A stretch of DNA of 64,000 nucleotides from BM003 sp963783695 (lineage in GTDB: Bacteria; Pseudomonadota; Gammaproteobacteria; Steroidobacterales; BM003). The position numbers were made by a program, and so were the translations under genes. Below are positions 35,014 through 43,274 of this stretch, piece by piece. Under the pieces are notes generated by a model, which saw only the letters and a program-made list of their open reading frames with translations, did not search any database and was not told where the DNA came from. Location: the NCBI GenBank assembly GCA_963783695.1, contig CAWAOM010000004.1:186001-250000 (forward strand), in the 5' to 3' direction. The first letter of the stretch is position 1, and each line of letters starts with the position of its first letter.

Positions 35014-35763
35014 CTAGCGCGACCGCAGCGCCCGGCGCCGGCCCCGGTGCATGCCGAACAGTTCGATGAAACCCGCGAATGTCCGTTCCGCCAGTGTCGA
35101 CAGTTGTCCGATTTGCAACGGGGTTTCCGTGCGGATCGCGTCCGGGTCGATCACGCCTTCGAGCGTAGCGAGTTCGCGCCGATGCGCCGGAACCGTCAGC
35201 CAGCGTTCTATCAGCGGTTGGTCGACCTCCAGGTGAAACTGCAGACCGTATGCTTTTTCGCCGTACCGAAACGCCTGGTGGGAGCAGAATTCGGAACTGG
35301 CCAGATGGGTCGCACCGTGCGGCAGATCGAAGGTGTCGCCATGCCATTGGAAAATCTTGCGCGGACCGCCAAATCTGCCTACCAGTCGATCCTGCTGTCC
35401 CGCGGGCGTCGGCGTGACGGTGTACCAGCCAATCTCCTTGACCGGGTTTCGCCGGATCCGCGCCCCGAGTGCGCGGGCGAGCAACTGCGAGCCGAGACAG
35501 ATCCCGAGCACCGGCAAATCTCTTTGCAGTGCCTCGCGAATTACTCTTACCTCGGTAGCAAGATGAGGAAACCGCGTATCGTCATCCGCGCTCATCGGCC
35601 CGCCGAGAATCACAAGACCCTGATAGTCGGACATGTTCGGTGCCGCCTCCGGGTCGCGTCCGAAATTCACGTAACGGATCCTGAACCCGGCCTGTTTCAG
35701 TTGCGGATTCAGCGTGCCGAGCAATTCATAGGGCACATGTTGAAAAACCAGAATTCGACGCAT
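35014..35763 (-). CDS. Class I glutamine amidotransferase-like protein
   Basis: 249 residues. The GATase-1 triad is present: LGICLGSQLLARALGA (Cys nucleophile near residue 88) and GLQFHLEVD (His and Glu near 175). LVILGGPMSADDD is the oxyanion-proximal loop. It is a stand-alone domain similar to YfeJ/GMP-synthase-like amidotransferases that often act in gamma-glutamyl or unknown small-molecule reactions. Its start lies about 155 bases before the candidate promoter of the SAM-riboswitch gene, which runs the opposite way. Confidence 0.88.
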   Translation of the reverse strand: MRRILVFQHVPYELLGTLNPQLKQAGFRIRYVNFGRDPEAAPNMSDYQGLVILGGPMSADDDTRFPHLATEVRVIREALQRDLPVLGICLGSQLLARALGARIRRNPVKEIGWYTVTPTPAGQQDRLVGRFGGPRKIFQWHGDTFDLPHGATHLASSEFCSHQAFRYGEKAYGLQFHLEVDQPLIERWLTVPAHRRELATLEGVIDPDAIRTETPLQIGQLSTLAERTFAGFIELFGMHRGRRRALRSR

Positions 35764-35918
35764 CCGGGCAACTCTTTGCTGACAACCAGGCGCAGTTTAG
35801 GCAAGCCGACACCATACTGACAATGCTCCCCGGCGGGTGGTCCGGATTAGTCGGCCCGTGACCGTTGTCGTGGTTCGTACGGGTCCGTGATGGCGCCAAC
35901 CAAGCGCGAATTTGTTGC

Positions 35919-35948
35919 TTGACGGCGGCTGGCGGCTCTGCGTAGACT
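35919..35948 (+). promoter_or_regulatory. Promoter of the SAM-riboswitch/metB transcript
   Basis: TTGACG (35919-35924, one mismatch to TTGACA), an 18-base spacer and TAGACT (35943-35948) form a sigma70-type promoter. A start about seven bases later would place the riboswitch P1 stem near the very 5' end of the RNA, as is usual. Confidence 0.55.
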
Positions 35949-35956
35949 CAGGGCGT

Positions 35957-36077
35957 ACTCATCGAGACCGGCTGAGGGACTGAGCCCGAAGACGCCGGGG
36001 CAACCTTCGGAACTAACCATTCCGAAAAGGTGCCAACTCCTGCGAGACGAGCCACGGTTCGATCTCGAGAGATGAGT
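35957..36077 (+). promoter_or_regulatory. SAM-I (S-box) riboswitch aptamer
   Basis: All conserved S-box blocks are readable in order. P1 is ACTCATC (35957-35963) pairing perfectly with GATGAGT (36071-36077). ATCGAGA is at P1/P2, then GAGGGACTGAGCCC, GACGCC, GGGCAACC, and P3 is a perfect 7-bp hairpin TTCGGAA/TTCCGAA (36006-36026). The core AAGGTGCCAACTCCTGC follows, then P4 with CGAGA/TCTCG arms. S-boxes bind S-adenosylmethionine and turn off methionine genes when it is plentiful; here the target is cystathionine gamma-synthase. A promoter lies just upstream. Confidence 0.92.
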
Positions 36078-36134
36078 TGCTGTGCGGCGCTGCCGATAAG
36101 GCGATGGGCACGGTAACCAGCCTGCGTCACGCAG

Positions 36135-36172
36135 GGGTTCTCCGATGAATGAAGCAGCAACAACGGAGAACC
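36135..36172 (+). promoter_or_regulatory. metB: Shine-Dalgarno-sequestering hairpin (riboswitch expression platform)
   Basis: GGTTCTCCG (36135-36143) is a perfect complement of CGGAGAACC (36164-36172), which contains the metB ribosome site four bases before the ATG at 36176. Hence this stem would block translation. A competing pairing exists: GTTGCTG (36076-36082), which overlaps the 3' end of P1, is complementary to CAGCAAC (36155-36161) inside the hairpin loop. The switch therefore looks translational, not transcriptional; no U-tract terminator is present. Confidence 0.65.
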
Positions 36173-36175
36173 ACT

Positions 36176-37372
36176 ATGACGACCCACAACCCCGCCACCA
36201 CAGCAGTGCGCAGTGCTATCGAGAGCGATACGCAGCATGGTGCAGTGGTACCACCGCTGTATCTCTCGACCAACTTTACGTTCTCCGCGTTCGGAGAGGC
36301 GCGCCGCTACGATTACACCCGCTCGGGTAATCCCACGCGCGATGCGCTGGGTGAAGCGCTTGCGGAGCTCGAAGGCGGGGCGGGCGCGACCGTGACGGCA
36401 TCGGGCACCGCCGCGGTGACGCTGGTGTGCCAGTTGCTAAAGCCCGGCGATCTGCTGATCGCACCGCACGACTGTTATGGCGGCACCTACCGGTTGTTCG
36501 AGTCGCTGGCGCAACGCGGTCTTTTCGTCGTGCGTTTCGTCGACCAGACCGACGAGGAGGCGTTGCGCCGCGTATTTGCGCTGGGTCCGCGCATGGTATG
36601 GGTGGAGACGCCGAGTAACCCGCTGCTGCGGATCGTCGACCTGGCGGCGGTTGCCGGCCTGTGCCGGCAGCACGACACACTACTCGTCGCCGACAACACC
36701 TTCTTGTCCCCGGTGCTGCAGCAGCCCCTGGCGCTCGGTGCGGATGTGGTGGTTCATTCCACTACGAAGTACCTGAATGGCCATAGCGATGTCGTCGGCG
36801 GGGCCGTTGTCGCCGGTACAGCCGAACTCGCCGAAGAAATCGACTGGTGGGCCAATTGCCTGGGTCTGACCGGTGCGCCTTTCGACAGTTATCTGACGCT
36901 GCGCGGAGTCCGGACTTTGCACGCGCGGCTTCGCGTGCATGAGGAAAACGCGGCCACGATCGCAACTTTGCTGGATCACCATCCTGCGGTCAGTGAGGTT
37001 TTTTATCCCGGACTTCCCGATCATCCCGGGCATGAGCTCGCGTGCCGCCAGCAAAAAGGATTTGGCGGCATGATCAGTTTCGAGCTTGCTGGCGGGGCAA
37101 GTGCGGCGCAGGCGTTCGTGGAAGGCATGTCATTTTTCTCCCTGGCTGAGTCGCTCGGCGGCGTCGAGAGCCTGGTGGCACACCCGGCTACGATGACCCA
37201 CGCGGCGATGGATCCCGAAGCGCGTACCCGCGCCGGGATCGGAGACGGTCTGATCCGCCTCTCTATCGGAATCGAGGCCGGTGAGGATCTTGCTGCTGAC
37301 ATCAATGCCGGACTCGAGCGGGCGGTGCGCGCATGCGAGTGCCCGGCAATTGCCGTCGCCGCCGCCTGCTGA
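36176..37372 (+). CDS. metB: Cystathionine gamma-synthase
   Basis: 398 residues. I chose MTTHNP because GGAGA lies seven bases before it and inside the riboswitch hairpin; an upstream in-frame ATG lacks a ribosome site. Cys/Met-metabolism PLP fold: LSTNFTFSAFGEARRYDYTRSGNPTRD near residue 30, GATVTASGTAAV near 75, and the PLP lysine Lys198 in STTKYLNGHSDVVGG. LGGVESLVAHPATMTHAAM ends the active-site wall. It joins an activated homoserine with cysteine to give cystathionine on the way to methionine. O-succinylhomoserine sulfhydrylase or gamma-lyase activity cannot be excluded, but the SAM riboswitch fits methionine synthesis. Confidence 0.93.
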   Translation: MTTHNPATTAVRSAIESDTQHGAVVPPLYLSTNFTFSAFGEARRYDYTRSGNPTRDALGEALAELEGGAGATVTASGTAAVTLVCQLLKPGDLLIAPHDCYGGTYRLFESLAQRGLFVVRFVDQTDEEALRRVFALGPRMVWVETPSNPLLRIVDLAAVAGLCRQHDTLLVADNTFLSPVLQQPLALGADVVVHSTTKYLNGHSDVVGGAVVAGTAELAEEIDWWANCLGLTGAPFDSYLTLRGVRTLHARLRVHEENAATIATLLDHHPAVSEVFYPGLPDHPGHELACRQQKGFGGMISFELAGGASAAQAFVEGMSFFSLAESLGGVESLVAHPATMTHAAMDPEARTRAGIGDGLIRLSIGIEAGEDLAADINAGLERAVRACECPAIAVAAAC

Positions 37373-37443
37373 GGGCGATTACGGATGGTGCGGCGCCGCA
37401 ATTGCAGCTAGATTAGGAGGTCGAAAAATACGGAATCCGGACA

Positions 37444-38595
37444 TTGAGTGCAGTGACAACAGCGACAGGGCCGCTTGCGGCCGCGCGACGGACCGTCGTG
37501 AAGATCGGGTCTTCGCTGCTGGTCGACCCGGGTTCGGGAAAACTGCAGGTCGAATGGCTCGACGCACTGGCGCAGGACATTGCAGAATTGCGGCGCGCTG
37601 GCGTCGAGGTGGTTGTCGTGTCATCGGGTGCGGTGGCGCTCGGTCGCCATGGTCTCGGTCTTGGCCATGGTGTCCTTAAACTCGAGGAAAGCCAGGCCGC
37701 GGCGTCGGTTGGCCAGGTCTGGCTGGCACATGCGTATCGCGAAGCTCTGGCACAGCGCGGGCTCGAGACCGCGCAGATTCTTCTGACACTGGGCGACACC
37801 GAACAAAGGCGCCGCTATCTGAATGCCCGCAATACGCTGAAGACACTGCTTGGACTCGCGGCGGTTCCGGTCGTCAACGAGAACGATACCGTTGCAACCT
37901 CGGAGATTCGCTACGGTGACAACGACCGGCTTGCGGCGCGGGTTGCGCAGATGATCAGCGCCGACCGCCTTGTTCTGCTCTCGGACGTGGAGGGTTTGTT
38001 CAGTGCCGATCCTACGCTCAGCCCCGAGGCCAGATTCATCCCGATGGTAGAGCGGGTGACCGGCACGATCGAAGCGATGGCGACTGGTGTGCGTACCCCG
38101 ACCGGGAGCGGCGGCATGGTGACCAAAATCGCGGCTGCCAGAATCGCGACCGCGGCGGGCTGCGATGTGATCATCGCGAGCGGTCGGCGACCGCGGCCGC
38201 TCCAGGCCCTCGCCGACGGGGCCAGGCATACCAGGTTTCAGGCCGCGGCCTCGCCGCGGGCAGCACGAAAACAGTGGATCGCTGGCAGCCTGGAGCTGCG
38301 CGGCGCGGTGGTCGTCGACGACGGTGCCGTGAAGGCGCTCGGCCGCGGCAATAGTCTGCTCGCCGCCGGGCTGGTCGCGGTCGAGGGCGATTTTCAGCGT
38401 GGCGATGCTGTGGCTATCCGCGATGCGAGCGGCAATACGGTTGCGCAGGGCCTTGTTGCCTACTCGAGCGCCGAAGCGCAGCGTCTGCGCGGCCTGCGCA
38501 GCGAGGAATTCGAGCGGGAGCTGGGCTACGTCGGACGCGACGAACTGGTGCACCGTGACGACATGGTGGTCTTCGGGGACGAGGGGCAGAAATGA
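37444..38595 (+). CDS. proB: Glutamate 5-kinase
   Basis: 383 residues: amino-acid kinase domain (RTVVKIGSSLLV near residue 16, VSSGAVALGRHG near 60, VNENDTVATSEIRYGDND near 145, LLSDVEGLFSADP near 180, GTGSGGM-type PTGSGGMVTKIAAARIA near 220), then a C-terminal PUA domain from about residue 275. It phosphorylates glutamate in proline synthesis. The TTG start lacks a close ribosome site (AGGAGG is 23 bases upstream); a GTG three codons later is possible. Its stop overlaps proA by four bases. Confidence 0.96.
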   Translation: MSAVTTATGPLAAARRTVVKIGSSLLVDPGSGKLQVEWLDALAQDIAELRRAGVEVVVVSSGAVALGRHGLGLGHGVLKLEESQAAASVGQVWLAHAYREALAQRGLETAQILLTLGDTEQRRRYLNARNTLKTLLGLAAVPVVNENDTVATSEIRYGDNDRLAARVAQMISADRLVLLSDVEGLFSADPTLSPEARFIPMVERVTGTIEAMATGVRTPTGSGGMVTKIAAARIATAAGCDVIIASGRRPRPLQALADGARHTRFQAAASPRAARKQWIAGSLELRGAVVVDDGAVKALGRGNSLLAAGLVAVEGDFQRGDAVAIRDASGNTVAQGLVAYSSAEAQRLRGLRSEEFERELGYVGRDELVHRDDMVVFGDEGQK

Positions 38596-39872
38596 ACGAC
38601 ACTGCCGAGATACAGGATATTGCGGGGACAATGGACCGGCTTGGGCGGGCCGCGCGAGATGCGGCGCGCCGGCTCGCACGGGTATCGGCAGTGCAAAAAT
38701 GCGACGCGTTGCGAACGGCGGCTGATCGGCTGCGGGCAGACTGCGCGAAAATTCTCGCTGCAAATGCGACAGACCTGGCCGCCGCGCGCGAAAGTGGCCT
38801 GGCGCCTTCGATGCTCGACCGCTTGTATCTTGATCAGCAAAGAGTGGAGGCCATGGCGGTGGGAATGGAGACAATCGCGGACCTGGCGGACCCGGTGGGA
38901 GCGCTGATCGATGAAGCGTGCCGCCCCAATGGCCTCGTGATCCAGCGCGTGCGTGTTCCGATCGGGGTGATAGGCATCATTTATGAGAGCCGCCCCAACG
39001 TGACCGCCGATGCCGCTGCGCTGTGTATCAAGTCCGGGAATGCAGTGATTCTCCGCGGTGGCTCGGAGAGTTATTTTTCCAACCGCGCGATCCACGCGTG
39101 TCTCGCCGCTGCTTTTGCCGATTGCGGGCTACCCGCAAATGCGGTGCAGATGGTGCCTACGACCGACAGATCTGCGGTCGGCTACCTGCTGCGAAAAATG
39201 TCCGCTTATGTCGATGTCGTTGTGCCGCGCGGCGGCCGCAGTCTGATTGCACGCGTTCAGCGCGATGCCCGTGTGCCTGTACTCGGCCACCTCGAGGGAA
39301 TCTGTCACGTCTTCGTCGAGCGCTCGGCCGACCCGGATAAGGCAGTCGCGGTGGTAGTCAACGCGAAAATGCGTCGCAGCGGAATTTGTGGTGCCGCGGA
39401 GACGCTGCTGCTCGACGACGGCCTCGATGACAGGACGGCCCGGCGTGTGCTGAGCGCGCTGATCGACGCCGGGTGCGAGATACGTGGCGATGCCCGGGCT
39501 TGCGGCCTGGATGAACGGGTAGTTGCCGCGGCGGCAGACGACTGGGGCCAAGAATATCTCGATGCCATCATTGCAGTGGGGTTTGTCGATGGTGTTGCGG
39601 GAGCGATCGTACATATCGAGCGATTCGGCTCGGGCCATACAGAGGCGATAATCACCGAAGACAGTGCGGCGGCTGAGCAGTTTCTTGGAGAAGTGGACAG
39701 CGCGATCGTGATGCATAACGCGTCCACGCAGTTTGCCGACGGCGGCGAATTTGGCATGGGTGCGGAAATCGGTATCTCGACTGGCCGTCTGCACGCCCGC
39801 GGACCGGTTGGCGCAGAGCAGCTTACCAGTTACAAATATGTCGTTCGCGGCAGCGGACAGACCCGGGCCTGA
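38592..39872 (+). CDS. proA: Gamma-glutamyl phosphate reductase
   Basis: 426 residues, aldehyde-dehydrogenase superfamily. RVPIGVIGIIYESRPNVTADAAALCIKSGNAVILRGGSE is complete near residues 117-155; the catalytic Cys lies in MRRSGICGAAETLLLD near 265; a GSGHTEAIITEDSAAAEQFLGEVDSA block follows near 345. It reduces glutamyl-5-phosphate to the semialdehyde using NADPH. ATGA overlap with proB shows translational coupling, the standard proBA arrangement. Confidence 0.97.
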   Translation: MNDTAEIQDIAGTMDRLGRAARDAARRLARVSAVQKCDALRTAADRLRADCAKILAANATDLAAARESGLAPSMLDRLYLDQQRVEAMAVGMETIADLADPVGALIDEACRPNGLVIQRVRVPIGVIGIIYESRPNVTADAAALCIKSGNAVILRGGSESYFSNRAIHACLAAAFADCGLPANAVQMVPTTDRSAVGYLLRKMSAYVDVVVPRGGRSLIARVQRDARVPVLGHLEGICHVFVERSADPDKAVAVVVNAKMRRSGICGAAETLLLDDGLDDRTARRVLSALIDAGCEIRGDARACGLDERVVAAAADDWGQEYLDAIIAVGFVDGVAGAIVHIERFGSGHTEAIITEDSAAAEQFLGEVDSAIVMHNASTQFADGGEFGMGAEIGISTGRLHARGPVGAEQLTSYKYVVRGSGQTRA

Positions 39873-39903
39873 GCCGGGCGCCGGCATCCATCGCGGCAAC
39901 TGG

Positions 39904-40479
39904 TCAGTTCGAGTCTGGAAACTCCGCCATGATTTTCTCGGCCGCCGAGCGTGCCACGGGACCGACCGATTTCGGAGGCTTGGTCGAACGACCGTTGACC
40001 GTTCCCTTCCATACGACGTGATGGGAGTCGCCGTCGACGGCAAAGATCGTGATATATCCCATTCTCAGATTGCCGCTGTCGAACGTTGTAGTCTGGCGCA
40101 CGACCTGGATGGTTTCGCCCTTGAACCGATTGGTGTCGACGTATTCGCTGGACTGGCGGTCGGCCTGGTTGTAGGCGACCACGTCGTATCCGATAAAGAA
40201 ATCCGGAGGCGTGTCTTGCGCCAGCTGATAACCCTTCTTGTCGAGACTATCCAGTACAACTTTACTAATGGCACTGTCTGCCTGAGCGCGGCGCTGTTCA
40301 TCGGCGCTGCCGCCGCGCTGCGGTTCGACATAACCGTAGGTTTTGTATCCAGACCAGTTAAGCCCGTCTTCGACATCGATATCGGCATCGCTGAGACGCA
40401 TATTCTGAGCAACGGCGAGCTGCGCCAGCGCGAGCGCGGCCGCAACGGCGAGTAGCAGTTTCGAAACAGTCTTGTTCAT
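39904..40479 (-). CDS. DUF4136 domain exported protein
   Basis: 191 residues. Signal peptide LLLAVAAALALAQLAVAQ, cleaved after AVA-Q. The mature domain (SDADIDVEDGLNWSGYKTYGYV, DSLDKKGYQLAQDTPPDFFIGYDV, TTTFDSGNLRMGYITIFAVDGDSHHVVWKGTVNG) matches DUF4136, an envelope-associated domain of unknown role, often found on lipoproteins; this one has no lipobox Cys. It lies between proA (convergent) and the msrPQ operon (same strand, 87 bases downstream). Confidence 0.87.
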   Translation of the reverse strand: MNKTVSKLLLAVAAALALAQLAVAQNMRLSDADIDVEDGLNWSGYKTYGYVEPQRGGSADEQRRAQADSAISKVVLDSLDKKGYQLAQDTPPDFFIGYDVVAYNQADRQSSEYVDTNRFKGETIQVVRQTTTFDSGNLRMGYITIFAVDGDSHHVVWKGTVNGRSTKPPKSVGPVARSAAEKIMAEFPDSN

Positions 40480-40566
40480 GGGGCTGGTCCTCGCATTGAA
40501 TGCGTTCGCAACGCCGTAACGATATTCAGTGAGTGGCCGGGCGACGGCGTGTCGGGATAGCCGGAA

Positions 40567-41241
40567 TTATATCGGATTGTGGGATTGGCCCGCCGCAAGC
40601 TCCGGTGCCGGCTTTTCCGCAACCGCCGACCTGCCCTTTCTGAGACGGTGGCGCACGAGTCGCGCACCGAGCAACAGCGCCACGATCGAGGCGTAAACCA
40701 GCGGTTCGCGCCAGTCCTGTTTGACCTGCCACCAGTAGTGCCAGACGCCGAGAATCGCAATCGGGTAGATGAGTTTATGAATCTTTGCCCAGCGTCGTCC
40801 CAGCCTTCTCATTGCCCGCCTTGTCGAGGTAAGAGCGAGCGGCAGCAACAGCAACAATGCGCCGATACCCACGGTGATGTAGGGCCGCTCGATGATGTCC
40901 TCAACGATAAAACTCCAGGCAAGACCCTGATCGAGGAACGCGTAGACCGCAAAATGCAACGCCACGTAGCTGAAGGCGAACAGACCCAGCATCCGCCGGA
41001 AGCGGAGCGGCCAGGGGGCCCGCACGATCCACGTCAACGGCGTGACACAGAGGGTGATCAGCAGCAGGTTGAGTCCCCATTTCCCCAAACCGTGGAGCAG
41101 CGCCTCCACCGGATTCGCGCCGAGACTGAAACCCGCGATGGCAAACGCACCCAGCCCGAGTTGCAGCGCTGGCACGAGGCAGGCGGCAAAAACCAGTGGC
41201 TTCCAGACGCGTGCGATCGTTTTCGCTGAAAGGAGTTTCAT
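40567..41241 (-). CDS. msrQ: MsrQ, heme-binding membrane subunit of methionine sulfoxide reductase
   Basis: 224 residues from MKLLSAKT, preceded by an AGGAG-like ribosome site; a longer frame is unsupported. Five or six TM helices; the heme-ligand histidines lie in FSYVALHFAVYAF and KIHKLIYPIAILGVWHYWWQVK. RFRRMLGLFAFSY is the ferric-reductase-like family motif. It feeds electrons from the quinone pool to MsrP, which repairs oxidised methionines in periplasmic proteins. It follows msrP by 19 bases. Confidence 0.94.
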   Translation of the reverse strand: MKLLSAKTIARVWKPLVFAACLVPALQLGLGAFAIAGFSLGANPVEALLHGLGKWGLNLLLITLCVTPLTWIVRAPWPLRFRRMLGLFAFSYVALHFAVYAFLDQGLAWSFIVEDIIERPYITVGIGALLLLLPLALTSTRRAMRRLGRRWAKIHKLIYPIAILGVWHYWWQVKQDWREPLVYASIVALLLGARLVRHRLRKGRSAVAEKPAPELAAGQSHNPI

Positions 41242-41260
41242 CGGCTGCGGCGAGGCCGGC

Positions 41261-42217
41261 TCAATAGTTGCGTGCCAGGTCCATGCCGCTGTAGAGCGAT
41301 GCGACCTGTTCGCCGTAGCCGTTGAACTTGCGAGTGGGAATCTTGCTGGCAAATGCTCCGGCACCGATCTTTCTTTCGCGTTTCTGGCTCCAGCGCGGAT
41401 GGTCGACATCGGGGTTGACGTTGGCGTAGAAGCCGTATTCGTTCGGCGCCGCTTGCTGCCAGCTGCTGCGCGGCGGCGTTTCGCGAAAAATTATCCGGTC
41501 GATCGACTTGATACTCTTGAATCCGTACTTCCATGGCACAACCAGACGCATTGGTGCGCCGTTCTGGTTTGGCAGGACCTCGCCATAGACCCCCACTGCC
41601 ATCAGCGTGAGCGGGTGCATTGCCTCGTCCATGCGCAGGCCCTCGACATAAGGCCAGTCGAGGACGGGGCGGCGCTGGCCGGGCATACGCTCGGGATCGT
41701 GCAGGGTGCGGAATTCGACGTATCTGGCAGTCGAAAGCGGTTTGAACCGCTGCAGCAAATCGGCCAGCGGAAAACCGACCCACGGCACGACCATCGACCA
41801 GGCTTCGACACAGCGCAACCTGTAGATACGTTCTTCCAGCGGGTGCGGGGCGAGAATATCCTCCAGCGTAAATTCGCCGGTCACCTCGGCCTCGCCTGAA
41901 ATCCGTACGGTCCAGGGCACGGGATCGAAATCGCCGGAATTGGCGGCCGGGTCGGACTTGCCGGTGCCGAACTCGTAAAAATTGTTGTAGGTGGTGATGT
42001 CCTCGTAACTGTTTGGGGTTTCACCCTTGCCGAATGCGGTTTTGCGGACGTTGTCGAGACGGCGCCGGGCGGCCAGCGCAATTTGCGGGGTGAGCCCCGC
42101 CGTCAGGACTGCGCCGGCGGTTGCCGCGGCACCGCGCAAAAAGCGGCGTCGGCCGAGGTAAAGGTCTTTATCGGTTATTTCCGATGAACGAATATCGTTG
42201 CGGCGGCGAATCAGCAT
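41261..42217 (-). CDS. msrP: MsrP, periplasmic molybdopterin methionine sulfoxide reductase
   Basis: 318 residues. A Tat signal peptide (GRRRFLRGAAATAGAVLTAGL) exports the folded Mo-protein. The sulfite-oxidase-fold core has the molybdenum-ligand Cys136 in YRLRCVEAWSMVVPWVG, and VVPWKYGFKSIKSIDRI near residue 225, all typical of MsrP (YedY). It reduces Met-sulfoxide in periplasmic proteins with MsrQ as electron donor. It diverges from tesB over a 190-base gap in which I could not recognise a clear promoter. Confidence 0.96.
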   Translation of the reverse strand: MLIRRRNDIRSSEITDKDLYLGRRRFLRGAAATAGAVLTAGLTPQIALAARRRLDNVRKTAFGKGETPNSYEDITTYNNFYEFGTGKSDPAANSGDFDPVPWTVRISGEAEVTGEFTLEDILAPHPLEERIYRLRCVEAWSMVVPWVGFPLADLLQRFKPLSTARYVEFRTLHDPERMPGQRRPVLDWPYVEGLRMDEAMHPLTLMAVGVYGEVLPNQNGAPMRLVVPWKYGFKSIKSIDRIIFRETPPRSSWQQAAPNEYGFYANVNPDVDHPRWSQKRERKIGAGAFASKIPTRKFNGYGEQVASLYSGMDLARNY

Positions 42218-42407
42218 CTGGACCTCGGGCCAACGGCATAGGTGGGTTACACGAAACAGACCGGTGCATACGACCGATTATTACCGAATTCGCCGCGGAC
42301 GCGATATTGGTTGCGCGGAGGTGGCCGGGCTTGAACCCTGCCGTGTCCGCATCGACAATGGCCGCGGCGGCCGATCTGGCCGCGATGGCTGGCGTTGGAG
42401 ACACCGG

Positions 42408-43274
42408 ATGAACCCGCTACTCAAGGATCTGCTCGAGCACCTGGAACTGGAGCCGCTCGAGGTCAATCTGTTCCGTGGAACGAGCAAAGACATCGGCAGC
42501 CCGCAGGTCTTCGGCGGGCAGGTCCTCGGACAGGCGCTGCGCGCGGCTTCGCTGACGGTGGAAGACAGGGTTGTGCATTCGCTGCATGCCTATTTTCTGC
42601 GCGCCGGTGATTTCAATGCGCCTATCGTCTACCAGGTCGACCGCAGCCGCGACGGCAGCAGTTTCTCCTCGCGACGAGTTGTCGCAATTCAGCACGGGCG
42701 CCAGATCTTTACTCTCGCCGCGTCGTTCCAGCTCGTCGAGGACGGCATCGATCATCAGGCAACGATGCCCGAAGTGCCAGCGCCGGAGACGCTTGCGGAT
42801 GCTGCCAGTTACAGTGAACCCCTGCTGGACAAGTTCCCGGAAAAATTGCGTCGCTTCTATCAACTCAAGCGGGCGTTCGATTTTCGTCCTGTCCAGGCGC
42901 CGGAGTTTTTCAAGGCGAGCCGGCGTCCCGCCCGCAAGCAGGTGTGGTTTCGGGCGCTCGATCGATTGCCGGATGCAGACATCTGGCATCGGTGTCTGCT
43001 GGCCTATGTGTCCGATTACGATTTGCTTGCGACCGCAACGCTGCCGCATGGCATCGCGTTCGGATCAGGCAATGTGCAGATGGCGAGTCTCGACCATGCG
43101 ATGTGGTTTCATCGCCCGTTCCGGGTCGATGAGTGGCTGCTGTACGATTGTGACAGTCCGAGCGCTTCAAGCGCCCGCGGCCTGGCGCGCGGCACGATAT
43201 ATGACCAGCGTGGGCGGCTGGTGGCCTCGACCGCCCAGGAAGGCCTTATCCGGCTGTGGCCGGTCAGGGATTGA
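42408..43274 (+). CDS. tesB: Acyl-CoA thioesterase II
   Basis: 288 residues from MNPLLKDLL; a longer in-frame start overlaps the msrP promoter region and is unlikely. Double-hotdog fold: FGGQVLGQALRAA near residue 36, HSLHAYFLRAGDFNAPIVYQVDRSRDG near 60, and the catalytic Asp region SLDHAMWFHRPFRVDEW near 225, closing with ARGTIYDQRGRLVASTAQEGLIR. It hydrolyses medium- and long-chain acyl-CoAs. Its 3' end overlaps the convergent oxidoreductase gene by 11 bases. Confidence 0.96.
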   Translation: MNPLLKDLLEHLELEPLEVNLFRGTSKDIGSPQVFGGQVLGQALRAASLTVEDRVVHSLHAYFLRAGDFNAPIVYQVDRSRDGSSFSSRRVVAIQHGRQIFTLAASFQLVEDGIDHQATMPEVPAPETLADAASYSEPLLDKFPEKLRRFYQLKRAFDFRPVQAPEFFKASRRPARKQVWFRALDRLPDADIWHRCLLAYVSDYDLLATATLPHGIAFGSGNVQMASLDHAMWFHRPFRVDEWLLYDCDSPSASSARGLARGTIYDQRGRLVASTAQEGLIRLWPVRD

